From Nicotiana tabacum (lineage: Eukaryota; Streptophyta; Magnoliopsida; Solanales; Solanaceae): a stretch of DNA of 64,000 nucleotides. Where the stretch lies: contig NC_134089.1 of the NCBI RefSeq assembly GCF_000715075.1, forward strand, positions 67,376,697 to 67,440,696. The letters run 5' to 3'. The position numbers and the translations under genes were made by a program. Numbering within the stretch: the first letter of the stretch is position 1; each line of letters begins with the position of its first letter. Below are positions 33,298 through 44,845 of the stretch, one piece after another. The notes under the pieces are model-generated. The model worked only from the letters and a program-made list of their open reading frames with translations. It was not told the DNA's origin and ran no database searches.

Positions 33298-36024
33298 TGT
33301 TACACCCCACATTTTCATGCGTGAACATACGCCATAAGTAAAGTGATGAAAGTCCGGAAATGAGATATTATATTCCGCATTTTCGTACGTTAAAGCGTCA
33401 TCGTACGTTAAAGCTTCGTCGTAAGATTAATTAAGGGGTGTGCATTCGATTTTGACCTTTATCGATAATTACTTATCGATTATCGATTTGTACATATGCT
33501 TATCGTTATCATTTCAATAAGGTTTCGATTTTTTTGATTTCGATTTATTGATTTTTGGGGCTTATCGATTACACCAATAAGAAAATTTGCGGTATTCCAC
33601 GGAAAATATATCGCTATAAACACACCTAACTAATATGGACAAAAAGAAGCTAAAATAAGACGAACACCGTTTATAACATAAAAATTGTGTCAACAAGCGC
33701 ATGCAACGAAACTAAAGTAAGGGATCAAATGTATGCCACAACACTTCAACGGTATAAAAAATACATCATCACGACTAATTCTATTTTCCATTAATTTGAA
33801 CTTCATTCCCTTGAGCTTTAAATATGATCATTCCTTAAATATGGTAGATAAAATAATAGGGTTAGGGACTTAGGGTAAAGAAAAGGGTATTATAGAATAA
33901 GTGTAAAAAACAAAAATTTAGTATATCTTATCGGTTTATCGATAAACCGATAACCAAAGAGGACAAAATCGAAATCGATAACTCCATAAGGAAAATTTCG
34001 AAATCGAAATCGATAAATCGATAAATCGATATCAATAAACCGTTAACAAATAATCGATTCGATTTATCAATAAACCGATTCGAATGCACACCCCTAGATT
34101 AATTGACGTAAATTCGAGAATGAGATTTATTTTGGGATTATAAGTATTACGCTATTTCAAACAAGTGATAAGTAAATTCGTGAAAGTGAAAAGGTAAGCA
34201 AATCAAAGAAAATGAATTTCGTCGAAGTTTGACATTTTGGGATAAACTATGGCCTGAGCTAAAATACCCGATATTTATGAACTAGTCTCATACAAGGTAC
34301 CACACGACCATGATAATAAGGTGTACAAGGTATGTTAAAAGTGAGTAGTATTTTAAGTAAGTTGAGATAATTCTTAATTATATGGGTAATTGGTTAATTA
34401 TTGGATAATGGGATATTACCTAATTAATTGGGAATATATTGGATAGGGATTACAAAGGATTATGTGGCAGCCCCAACTTCACATTAAGTGACTCATGCAT
34501 TTGATTGAAAGGTGACAAATTATGAGGTTAAGTACAAGACACTACATATCTTCCTACAAAGACAAAAGATTGGCATTGTGGACTTTAAATATTAAAGAAA
34601 ATGATCTTATCAAGCTTTCCTATGGCAATGATTACAAAGCCTACGGTTAATATATATTAATGGAATCCATAACATCCCAACCAATATATATATATATTCC
34701 ATAACATCCCAACCAATTCCTATAAGGATGATTATGCATAAGTTAAGAGAAAATTTCGTACGCTTAGGAAAAAGCTTACGGATGAAAGCTTCAGCAAAAG
34801 TCACACACAATATTATGATCAAATTCAAAGGAAAGATTCAACAACTTATTCAAAATATTAGCAATGGGATTTTGCGATTCTAAAGGAATACGGTGCAACC
34901 TTTTTCCAAGAATATCATATGGATTTTCCCCTACTCCAGGTATGTTAAGGCTAAGCTCCTCCTTCATTTTGCATGATCCCAGTAATTACACAAGTTTGAT
35001 AATGAGGCATAAATAAAAATTCATGTCCCGGAATTTACGTATATTTTTCTAGTTTTGTAAGTTACAATATTCTCCTTATCGGGACTTCAAATTCAATTGA
35101 GTATTTCTTTCTTCCAGTCAAGAGAGCAAAGAGTTTATTTATACATTATTAAAGTATTTTCATTACCATCGAGCTATAATCGATGGGCAGGCCGCTATTG
35201 GGCAACCTCTGATCAGATGGTAAGTTATAACCGAGCCTACTGTGGCCGATCGCCTATGAGCGAGCCCAGTTGGTCGAGATACAGAGCCTAGTATGGCCGA
35301 ATGCCTATGAGCGAGCCTACTACGGCATAGCAGTTATATATATATATATATACCGAGCCTTATAAGGTCGGACATCTATTTTACTTACTATATTGAGAGA
35401 GTTTAGTCAGTATCAGCAGGTAAACATATATTCAGATTATCTTTGACTCCCAGATGCTTTCAGTTATTATATTATCAGTTCAGTTTCAACTTTCAGTATA
35501 TTGCCTTACATACTCGATACATTATTTCGTACTGACGTCCCTTTTCTGGGGGCGCTGCATTTCATACGTGCAGGTTCAGACAGACAGATGGGTAGACCTC
35601 CTCATTAGATGTTGCCCGAGTTCAGCTTGATCGATAAGTTCCATACCCTTCTGAGTTGCTGGGTCTAGAGCTTTACGTACATCTTTGTATATATGTATAT
35701 ATGTTATGAGTAGGTCGGGGCCCTATTCTGATCATAGTATATCCATCAGTAGAGGCTTGTAGACATATCATGTCAGTTAATGCAGTATGTTGGGCTTGTA
35801 GGCCTTTTATGTACATTTTGTTGGTTTATGAGTTGTAGTAGTTATGAAGGCCTTGTCGACCCAGCTTTATATTGAGATTTAGTCAGTACTCGCAATTGTC
35901 TTGCAATGTGGCCCATGGTTAAAGTATAAAATTATATGCTCAGAATCCCTTAGTTGCAAGTTGGTACGTAAGGATAGGTAAGGCACCGGGTGCCGGTCTT
36001 GCCCCCCAAGTTCGGGACATGACA
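33298..36024 (+). mobile_element. 3' LTR of E3
   Basis: Starts TGTTACACCCCACATTTTC and ends GTTCGGGACATGACA. It is 2,727 bp long, of which about 660 bp is a later DNA-transposon insertion. It carries a short-period repeat of ACCGAGCCTACTGTGGCCGA-like units at 35226-35335, a (TA)n run at about 35334-35352, and a duplicated CCATAACATCCCAACCAAT at 34669 and 34700 separated by (TA)n. It resembles LTRs of Tekay/Del-type chromoviruses of Solanaceae. The other LTR of E3 is outside the window. Its outer end is only 582 bp upstream of the UCH start codon. Confidence 0.78.
33433..34095. mobile_element. Inverted-repeat DNA transposon (MITE) in the E3 LTR, 9-bp TSD
   Basis: Terminal inverted repeats AGGGGTGTGCATTCG (33434-33448) and CGAATGCACACCCCT (34081-34095) are perfect over 15 bp. 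AGATTAATT occurs at 33424-33432 and again at 34096-34104, a 9-bp target duplication (one extra A on the left side). Both subterminal regions are rich in ATCGATTTATCGAT-like short repeats. There is no coding frame, so it is non-autonomous. A 9-bp duplication points to a Mutator-like source, though hAT (8 bp) is possible if one base is coincidental. Confidence 0.82.
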
Positions 36025-36606
36025 TGGTGAGAGCGCATTTCATGATGTATGAGTTAAGCGCACATCATATGGTATTGAATTATTCCCTTAAGTGAAAATG
36101 GTAAAGGGTAAACCCATTATCCATTGTGTTTTGAACCTTGCGACATTTGTCTCGAGGATTTTTTAGTTAAAAAAGATGAGACACAAAAGAATTTGCTTTC
36201 TGGTGTGTGGATCAATCAAATGTGACAAAGAGGAATAGTTAATTTAGAGAATTTGAGTTGAAATTAGAAAGTAAAATCGTAAGAACCATGAAAAAAGACT
36301 ATACATAAAGGAAGAAAAATAAAATTGATGAGAAGGTAAATATATTATTTAATTTAGTGAGAAAATTTTATCCAATTAACTCATTCAATTTTACCTCCAC
36401 TAAATGTTAAAAATTATTAAAATTTAAAATCTTTTATTAATAATTATATAAATATAAGTATAAGTATAAATTATGGACTATATATTATTATGCTTCTTAT
36501 TTCCAGGGCATTAAATATTCGGGGTGAATCCCTTGCCTTACCTTACCCTAGAGCCGCCCTTGATGCTCTGTATGCCCTTTCTCTTAGCAGCAGCTGATTA
36601 ACAGTC
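36025..36606 (+). promoter_or_regulatory. Upstream region of the UCH gene
   Basis: The 582 bases between the E3 LTR end and the UCH start codon must hold the promoter and 5' UTR. It is AT-rich with a TATATATTA at about 36481-36488 that could be a TATA box. The stretch from about 36505 to the ATG is C/T-rich and looks transcribed. No other gene is visible. The boundary of the 5' UTR cannot be set from sequence alone. Confidence 0.45.
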
Positions 36607-39600
36607 ATGTCGTGGTGCACTATCGAGTCTGATCCCGGTAAGTGTCCTAACTCTTAGTTCCTTATTCGCCTTCTGTCATGGGAATGAGATTTAGAGTAGA
36701 AAGAGTAATTCTTGTCCCTTTTTTTTTTAATGTAAAAAAAAAGAGTAATTCCTGTGTCTTTAGCTGTTAACTGATTTCCGAACATATAATTCACAAAAGG
36801 GGGAAAGTAGTAAGAAGAGAAGGAAGGGAACAGAATGAAGGGTTAGATGATCAAGTTATCATGTTAAAGGAGAAGATGATTAGGCTATTATATTATTATA
36901 TATAGCAGCAATTTTCAAGTTAAACAAGGAGACATGTTGATAAAAGAAAATAAGGCAGAGTCTTTGTTACTGGGTATCAGCTCTAGTTGGCTTCAATGTC
37001 ATCCCACATAATTTTGTGTTTTTCAATCTTCATGTGTTAAGGGTAAAATACCTTACCCCCCAAAAAAAAAAATTAGATAGTTACAAATGCTTTATCCAGA
37101 AAGATGTTTTCCTCTTCTCTAAATTTATTTTATGTTCCACGCTCTTCTTAGAATACATCTTTTATTGGTTTAGATCTATATTGCTGCACTGCTGTCGCAT
37201 GATTACTGTAGATGCCCTTCCTTCCTGGCTGCTGGCAAAAATAGCTACTACTATTAGTTTTAATCATAATTATCAATCAGATCATCAACTGTTCACGGGC
37301 CTCCAAAAAAATCATCTGATCTCTTTTTGTATGTAGTATTTAGTGACAAGGTTGAAATCATTTTTAAAAATTTAATCTGTGGGAGATTCTGCTGAGATAT
37401 GTAAAATATTTGCAGTCTTATCAAATTTAAGGTCAGAAAACTAATTGCGGCAAAGTCATCCTTCCCTTTGTTGCATCGTACGGTCCAGCTTTTCGCTTAT
37501 TTGTCCAAAAAAGTTGCCACTGTTCGTTTCATCTCAAAAACTAATAATTGGCCTTTTGCACCCTTGGACAATAAGAGTTGGTCTGAAAAGTATGTCAGCG
37601 CATATCCAGCAAAAATATTATGGTGCTGCATGTTTTGATGTACTAAAATCTCCTTGACTTGTGTATTAATTATTGAATATCAATGATAGATAAAAATAGA
37701 TCAGTGTACAATCTTTGAATGAATAGTTTTAGAAAATAATGGAGTTTGCATATTAAGAGTATTTCCATTCTACATATCCATCAGGAGAGGCTTAATAAGA
37801 AGGCTACTTGTTAACTTCATTTAGTAGTTAAAAGCTTCATCATCGACATCTCATACTGTCAGAAAAAATTATTTGCCTAATTTTGGTCAGCTAGTGCATG
37901 TAGCTGACGAAGCTGTAGCATATTTGGCACATTGGGATGGCATCATACTACTTAATTGATGGCGTGTATCACCCTTTGTTGAAGGACACCTACTTAAAAA
38001 CATGATTTCCGTGATGTCTAACTTTTCAACTTTACGTTCTTATAGCATGGTTTAACTGGTGGTCTTGCTTGTGAATGTATATGTTGACTTCCGCGAACAA
38101 TGTGAGCTAATTTGAAATTCTGAAGAAGAAAATTAAGTAGAATTAGGAGTGCTACAACGGGTCGCTTGGTTTGATAAGGGATAACTTGCCTGGACTGAAT
38201 AAGAAATTAATCTATAGAGGTCATTCTTCTTCGTAAACTGTTTAACATATCTGTGTCTCTAATCATCATCTGTGTCTCTAATCATCATTGCCAACAATCT
38301 TGATGTGATTGAAATTAATGTAAACATGACACATAAGTCTTTAGTTGTAGTAGTTAACGCCTTACTGCATATACTATATGCTGATTAAGTAAGTCGAACC
38401 CATTGAAGCCAGATGAGGGTTTGGGGACTCTTTGGTGATTATTTTATTTCCTTTGCTTTTTTGTGGAGGTTTTTTTTTTTGGGGGATGGGGGCTAGGATT
38501 ACAGAGATTCATGAGTGACTCCGAAGACCATCCTGTGCTGCATAAGAGGAGTAGAAATAATGCAAGGAAACATTCTTCTTCATCTTTATTCTTCTCGACG
38601 ATTACCAATTAAGGGCTTGGGAACTCTTTCATGATTATCTTTTTTCTTTTCTTTTTTTAATCAGGATTCTTGGGTGTGTTTAGGGGTGGCAAATGGGCGG
38701 TTTGGGCAGATTTTGGGCGGGTCAAAATGGATTGAATTGATAAATGGGTCATTGCCCAACCCTACCCAAAGTTCACTTGGGCTTAGATGGGCTTGGGTTG
38801 AGATGAGCTAAATAATGGGTCATAGCCCAACCCGGCCAACTAGTTCTTTGGCAACATCTAACATCCATTAACAAATAAATTTTATTGTAACTTTTTTTAA
38901 TAAGCAAAATAGTTATTTTGATTTTTTTTTCACGGATACATTGATTAACAAGGCTCGTTATCAGCTTTATCGATTTTATTTTATTGTTGTAACTTTCACA
39001 TTTATTTAATCTTGATATTAAGTTATCAGTTAGCAGAAACTAATATCCCACTATTTCTTCTCCACATTTTATACTATGATCTTTGTCTTTTTAGTTTTTA
39101 AATTATTTTCTTAGTTGAAGTGATCAATTATCCAACACAAAAAATTAGTAATCCTTTCCAGAAAAGAATTTTATACGCAAAACCAATTGTCCCAAAAAAG
39201 GACAAAAAGTTAAATCGGAAATTTTAAAAAAAAAAAAAAGATGATGAAATGCAAAAAAAGAAGAAGAAGATACAATTGCAAAACCCAGCTGTCCATAACC
39301 AGAAGCAAAAAAATGTAGGAGTATAAAAAAAGCAAAAACAATAACTGACAACTATTACTTTCAAAGTAGTGCTTGAAAAATTGCACATATCCTATAAAAG
39401 CTACAGCTACGTCGTACATGGACAAGTATAGTTTGACACGGATTAGATTTGGGCCATTTCACGGGTTGTGTTGTGCTATGTTTTTTTATGGGTTAAAATG
39501 GGTGCAGCCCCGAATAGCCCATCAGGAAATCTGTCATGCCCGACCCATTAAATACTGGGTGGATTGAATGAGCTTGAGCCAGTTTTGCCAGACCTAGTGT

Positions 39601-42600
39601 GTTGCACCCAAGGATGTGTCCTACTAGTTAGTGAAGTGTGTGCAAATGTTGGAGATTCAAGTCACAACAGAGATTTAAAAACACTAGATAATTGCTTCCT
39701 ATCTGCTTAGGCCTTGGTAAGCAGAGTTACTCGGTACTTGTGCTATCCTTGACACCATCATTATCCACAGAAAAAAATAAGCAAAAGGATTTTTGGGTGT
39801 GGGTTTTGCTGTTTTGGGGTGAGGTACAGTTACCTGTGCTTTCCAATAGGAGTGGAAACAATCCAATGTAACATCCTTCTTCATCTTTATTCTTCTTCAT
39901 AATTTTAGCCACTGTGGTTTTAATGCTGGTAGTATCTGTGATTTTAATGCTGGTAGTATGAGCTCCCTGATGCATTTCACTTGGTACAACCTTTGAATGA
40001 AAGGTACTGATGTTGCTTGCCTACAGGGGTTTTTACTGAACTCATACAACAGATGCAAGTAAAAGGTGTGCAGGTATTTTTCGGTTTACTCTAAAAAATT
40101 TCACTCTCTTTTCAGTTATGATTTGTTTTCTTTATTTATAGGTGTTTTAATCTCTCTTTTAGTTTGGAACATTTCAAGTGTGGCTATGCAATGAGAACAT
40201 GTTTTGTGGAGATTTCCTTTCTTTTCTTTTTTCCTATAAATTTGATGATCATACATCACTTTTGCAGATATTTTTTTTATATACATGCGATTATGGACTT
40301 GAAATCTATATTTACTCGTTACATACCGAGATGCATGTAATGCGACTCAATGGAGTCTGTTTTTAATGACGGTGGTGTCCGGGCCAACTTACGTGCACCT
40401 CGAGTACTTGCTATCTCCGACTAGTACAAGCACCGAGTAACTCTGCCCACGAAGGCATACGCAGACTCAATGGAATCTTTATCTTTGCTATTATCACATT
40501 TTGTTGTGAGGCAAGTGGTTGGCTTGTATATCTGTTAAGCTTAGGAATTTCGAGCAATCGTTTTCTTTGGTCGGTGGTGAATACCTTTATGCTAGAACTT
40601 AAAAGAAGGAAAAAAAACATTTAAGCTAGAAAAGGAAATATATAAAAAGGTAGAGATTGACGTTTTCCCCCTCCATAGTGGTTTTATCATACCTCTCCAC
40701 TGTCCTATCTTGTATTACTATCACTTTTAGCTTTAAAACTAATCTACAGAAGTCACACGTGATGCTTAAAGGAATCTTCATATGCCACTCCATGAGCGAG
40801 GAGTGCCACACATGAGGAGCGCTAAAGAAAGCAATGGGAAGTAACTGGCCTAGTTATGGTTTAATCTAAAGTTCCAATGCATTTTATTGATGATACATGT
40901 ATATAAAATATAAATAGTTCAGCATGACCATACATTGAATTAAAGTGTGGTCCGAGGTTCCCGGAGTGCGATGGAGCAAAAAAGAACAACTATCCCTATC
41001 CGATTGAGTAACCCTTCAGTCATAATCACTTTTTTTTATAAGGTAAATTTTTTATTAATAAGGTACCAAGATGGTACAATAAAGTTACTGAAAAACATCC
41101 CAAATTGCAACATCAGCAAACTATTCTCCCCCTCCTAACCATCTCCAGGGGATTAAATGCAGATCATACTGCCTGTCAGGCTTCCTGGCAACAGCAGTTT
41201 GCTATTTTAATAAATGATGTTATGTAATTACTGGAAATTAGATAGGATTCGTTCATTTCATGCCATAGCAGGTGTGAAGCTAAAATCTGCAAATTATGGA
41301 AGAATAATGTTGGTACTTAATCATCTCTGCGCAACTTGTAATTCTGTTGTATGTTGAATGTGAAGAGGTAAAAACCAAGAATTGGCCATGATTGGAGGAG
41401 CTTTGGCTAAATTGTCCATCATTCCCCATCTTTTTGTGATTCTTTCAACATATTTGTGGTTATCTCAGTTCTATATGAAGGGGGCTTTCTGCTCTTACAA
41501 TAGAAGCTGATAAGTATGATTGATGTGCTTTTCTTGAGATAAAGCAAATGAAAAGCTGGGGATTGGGAAGGGTGGGGTGTTAAAATGGTCAGATAGCCAC
41601 TTCGTTTTGGGTGATTAATTTTTTCTCTTGTCGTGCTATTTCATGTTGAAACAGGTTGAGGAGTTGTATTCTTTGGATCTTGATGAGCTCAACAGTCTTA
41701 GGTAAACTAATTCTGCCATGTTAACATTAATTGTATGATTCTGCAAACAGTTTATTCTCAGAAGCTTCAAGCTTGTGTTTCCCCAATTCTTTCAAAAAGG
41801 AAATAACACTTAATCTTATGATTTTTCACAGGCCTGTGTATGGCTTGGTATTCCTTTTCAAATGGCGTCCGGGTGAAAAAGATGATCGCCTTGTGATCAA
41901 GGATCCAAACCCAAACTTATTCTTTGCTAGTCAGGTTAAATGGCTTTACATGATATGTGTGGTTAAACTAACGGAAGTTGCTTAGCACTATGACTAGTAA
42001 CTCTTTTGATGACGTGAAACAGGTGATAAACAATGCCTGTGCTACCCAAGCAATCCTGTCAATTCTCCTGAACAGTCCAGATGTTGATATAGGCCCAGAA
42101 CTATCAGCACTAAAAGAATTCACTAAGAATTTCCCAGCAGAGCTTAAAGGCTTAGCTATCAACAACAGTGAAGCAATTCGCACAGCCCATAATAGTTTTG
42201 CAAGACCTGAGCCATTTGTGCCTGAAGAACAGAAGGCTGCTGCAAAAGATGATGATGTATACCATTTTATCAGCTATATACCTGTGGATGGTGTGTTGTA
42301 TGAGCTCGATGGATTGAAGGAGGGACCAATCAGTCTTGGGCCATGCCCTGGTGGGCAAGGTGATATCGAGTGGTTGCGCATGGTGCAGCCGGTTATTCAG
42401 GAACGTATTGAGAGGTATTCCCAAAGTGAAATAAGATTCAATCTGATGGCTGTAGTAAAGAATAGGAAAGAGATGTATACCACTGAGCTGAAGGAGCTTC
42501 AGAAGAGGAGAGAGCGTATTCTGCAGCAGCTGACTGCATCACAGTCGGAGAGAATGGTGGATAGCAGCCAAGTGGAGTCACTCAATAAATCCTTATCAGA

Positions 42601-43068
42601 AGTAAATTCTGGGATAGAAGCCGTTAGTGATAAAATATTGAGGGAGGAGGAGAAGTTGAAGAAATGGAAAACTGAAAATATCCGTCGGAAGCACAACTAC
42701 ATACCCTTTCTCTTCAACTTTTTGAAAATCCTAGCTGAAAAGAAGCAGTTGAGACCTCTTATAGAGAAGGCCAAACAGAAAACCACGAATCCCAGGTGAA
42801 TTTGTTCACTTTTCACAGGCTAAACAATGTCGTATATTTGGTGAAGCTTATGTTTAATCTCTGATATTTCTCTAGTGTTAACTGAATGTGCCTCTTTGAG
42901 AGCTGCATGCTCTTCAGGTTAAGTTTGAGCGTTAATTTGAACTTGTGATTCATGCTGAACAAAATGCAATCTGGCGTTATATTCCTTTGTTGTAGAAATT
43001 CAGAGATTGTTAATTTAATCTTGTTTATGTTTCTTATCAGTCAGCTACCACTGGTATTTCCAAAGTAA
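36607..43068 (+). CDS. UCH2: Ubiquitin C-terminal hydrolase, UCHL5/UCH37 type (Arabidopsis UCH1/UCH2 homologue)
   Basis: Exons read by eye: 36607-36637, 40027-40073, 41655-41701, 41832-41934, 42023-42795 or 42799. All introns are GT-AG and joins are in frame. The product, about 334 residues, starts [11 protein letters not shown] and is collinear with plant UCH2 and animal UCHL5 (about 330). The cysteine protease residues are in place: oxyanion Gln76, Cys82 (NNACATQ), His157 (DDVYHF), Asp172 (YELDG). The C-terminal part (from about 235) holds a coiled coil and the ULD-type tail ([17 protein letters not shown]), which in animals binds the proteasome receptor RPN13. Role by family: trimming ubiquitin chains at the 26S proteasome. 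The last exon may either end at TGA 42797-42799, or splice at 42795 to 43041-43068 and end in VFPK, giving 342 residues. The gene symbol is by resemblance to Arabidopsis UCH2; the sister gene UCH1 is equally possible. Confidence 0.92.
38681..39596. mobile_element. hAT-like non-autonomous element in UCH intron 1
   Basis: Ends TAGGGGTGGCAAATGGGC and GCCAGTTTTGCCAGACCTA form imperfect inverted repeats of the TAGGGGTGGCAA type common to plant hAT elements. GTGTGTT at 38674-38680 is repeated at 39597-39603, giving a 7-of-8 target duplication. Both subterminal parts are rich in GGGC/GCCC words (TGGGCGG, GCCCAACCC). There is no transposase frame over the 916 bp. It lies in the 3.4-kb first intron, where it appears harmless. 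Confidence 0.8.
39604..39750 (+). mobile_element. tRNA-derived SINE, 5' part, in UCH intron 1
   Basis: GGAGATTCAAGTC near 39650 fits a pol III B box (GGTTCGANNC type) and AAAAACACTAG follows it. The segment GGTAAGCAGAGTTACTCGGTACTTGTGCT (39715-39743, quoted in part: GCAGAGTTACTCGGTACTTG) recurs, inverted, at about 40420-40455. The arrangement matches the common solanaceous SINE family (TS-like) as I remember it. It abuts the hAT element and is truncated at its 3' side. A database match would settle the family. Confidence 0.5.
40366..40465 (-). mobile_element. SINE, 3' part, in UCH intron 2
   Basis: On the minus strand this reads GGGCAGAGTTACTCGGTGCT, then TCGAGGTGCACGTAAGTTGG and CCCGGACACCACCGTCATTA, the characteristic 3' half of the same SINE type. 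It overlaps the copy at 39604-39750 only in the GCAGAGTTACTCGGT segment. It is a separate, inverted, 5'-truncated insertion in the second intron. Confidence 0.5.
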
Positions 43069-44018
43069 GCTAAATGCATTTTGGGAGTGCATCTTCACCT
43101 TGTTTTTTCATTAGCAAGTAAATATATTACTTATTACAGAGTGAGTTAATATAAGCACGAACAGCAAAACTAAATGGAGTACGGTTTGTTATGTTTGTTT
43201 TAAAGCAACAAAATGATTGCAACTCAAGAATGTTTCTGTGTTTCTATATCATCTCTTCTCTCGGGGTCTTTCTTTGTATTATCAGTCATAAACAATTTTA
43301 GGTTTTACCAACAATAATTTGGATATAATACTTGTCTAGCACAAATCAGTTTGTTGAAACACTAACTCTGGACTTGAAATTCTTTCGTCATAAACACTTT
43401 GAAAGCACGGTTTTCGATTCATGAACAGATAAATTAAAGATTAAATGTGATAAATTTTAAACTTGTGGAGAAATGTTTGAACTTCTTGTCTTGAAAAGTC
43501 ATATTTATTTCTCTTATAACTTTATTGACTTGACACAAATTTTGCTTAACATATTAGTAAAGTTAAAAACATAGAACGAAGAAGCATCCAAATAGAAACT
43601 GGGAGAGGAAAATGTGCTCATATACTGGAGCCTACCAAGATGGCATGATCAAAGAAAGATATTTGATCCATGCATTTGGACATAATTACCTAGTCAAGCC
43701 TTATTAATTCATGTTGATTTAGGCAAATAACTCTTAAACTTAGGACATAAAAAAAAATTATATTCAGTAAAATTTAAATGTTGGGTTTTGCTTTTACGAG
43801 TACTCCTCAAGACGTCAACTAGGTTATTTGAACAAAGCATCACATCTTTAAAAAGAAATATCCAAGTTTTTCTTGAATAAAAATAAAATTGTGTACTTCG
43901 AAAGAGACTCGGGGGAAAAGAAAAAGAGGCTCAGGATGCACTGTTGTCGTCTACAATCAGACACGGTGAAGACCCAAAGTTTCCACCATTGGCGCACATT
44001 TTCACCATAGCACTCAGA
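43069..44018. other. UCH 3' flank, intergenic
   Basis: This is the 3' UTR and downstream space of the UCH gene. It is AT-rich and I see no gene, repeat or RNA in it. Polyadenylation could occur anywhere in the T-rich stretches after 43070, and I cannot place it. Confidence 0.5.
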
Positions 44019-44086
44019 TGCACCAGCCGGGAAAACCCGGGTCTGTACCGTGGCAGGGTACTACTCTACCACTAGACCACTGGTGC
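44019..44086 (-). tRNA. tRNA-Gly(GCC)-like sequence, probably a pseudogene
   Basis: On the minus strand GCACCAGTGGTCTAGTGGTA begins a near-perfect plant tRNA-Gly. The acceptor, D arm and anticodon arm (CCCTGCCACGG, anticodon GCC) are intact, and GGCTGGTGC closes the acceptor stem with discriminator A. The T arm reads CCCGGGTTTTCCCGG, three bases short of the usual TTCGATT loop, and so lacks the invariant TTCRA. Total length is 68 against the expected 71. The shortened T loop also destroys the pol III B box. It lies between two MITE-rich stretches with no tRNA neighbours. Confidence 0.8.
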
Positions 44087-44248
44087 ATGTTGCCTAAGTA
44101 TTTCACAGATATTAATATAATACTGTCTCTAATCTACTAAATACACAAAAAGGAAACGTAAAATTAGTATATTCATGTACACCAATACGTGCATAGCCAT
44201 GTGACTTATATCCATATTTATCACTTAAATCGTAGACAAACGAATATA

Positions 44249-44515
44249 TACTCCCTCCGGTTCACAATAAGTAACCAATTTGTTTTTAACACGCCCTTTA
44301 AAAAAATATTAAATTCTATACAAAAATACCTACTATGACTAAACTACCCCTAATTAGACATTTAATGTGAGGAGTAAGAATTTTTTTTAGGAATATGTAC
44401 ATAAGGGTTATTTTGTAAAAACAAATTAAATTCTTTCTTGATTACATAACTGGACACTTATTTTGAACCAAAATGAAAAAGTAAATTGGTCACTTATTAT
44501 GAACCGGAGGGAGTA
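44249..44515. mobile_element. Stowaway-like MITE
   Basis: CTCCCTCCGGTTCACAATAA at 44251 is inverted as TTATGAACCGGAGGGAG ending at 44513, with TA on both sides (44249-44250 and 44514-44515). The CTCCCTCCG ends and TA duplication define Stowaway (Tc1/mariner) MITEs. The element is about 263 bp and has no coding capacity. It sits between the convergent UCH and CBSX3 genes. Confidence 0.88.
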
Positions 44516-44565
44516 TCACTTAACTATAGTTAAGTTTACAAAAAATTATGCACAATACTAATAGA

Positions 44566-44845
44566 GCCCGTTTGGACATAAAAAATTTTACTTTTTTTCG
44601 AAATCAATGTTTGACCATAAAATTTTCGATTTTAACTTGAAAATAAATTTGAATTTTTTTGAAAATTTGAAAAACTCAAAAAAGCTGTTTTTCAAAATTT
44701 TCACTCATATCATTCACAAAACTTCAAAAATAACCCAAAATTATATTCATGTCCAAACACAACTCTAATTTTCAAATATCATTTTCACGTAGAAAATCTT
44801 TTTCACTTTTTTTTAGAATTTTACATTTCTTATGTCCAAACGCCC
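44566..44845. mobile_element. Short TIR MITE, hAT-type ends
   Basis: GCCCGTTTGGACATAA near 44566 is inverted as TTATGTCCAAACGCCC ending near 44845. The inside is A/T-rich with partial self-complementarity (GAAAATTTGAAAAACTC and TTTTTCAAAATTTTC). The GGCGTTTGGACATAA-type end is frequent in solanaceous MITEs. The target duplication is unclear (CTAATAG on the left, CTATG on the right). Confidence 0.7.

Noticed and set aside
41978..42022. ATG at 41978 as an alternative UCH start
   Set aside because: It lies in intron 4. The upstream exons encode conserved UCH sequence, including the oxyanion Gln, and splice in frame to 42023.
42152..42424. Minus-strand frame opposite the UCH exon
   Set aside because: Antisense shadow of a conserved exon, no homology recognised.
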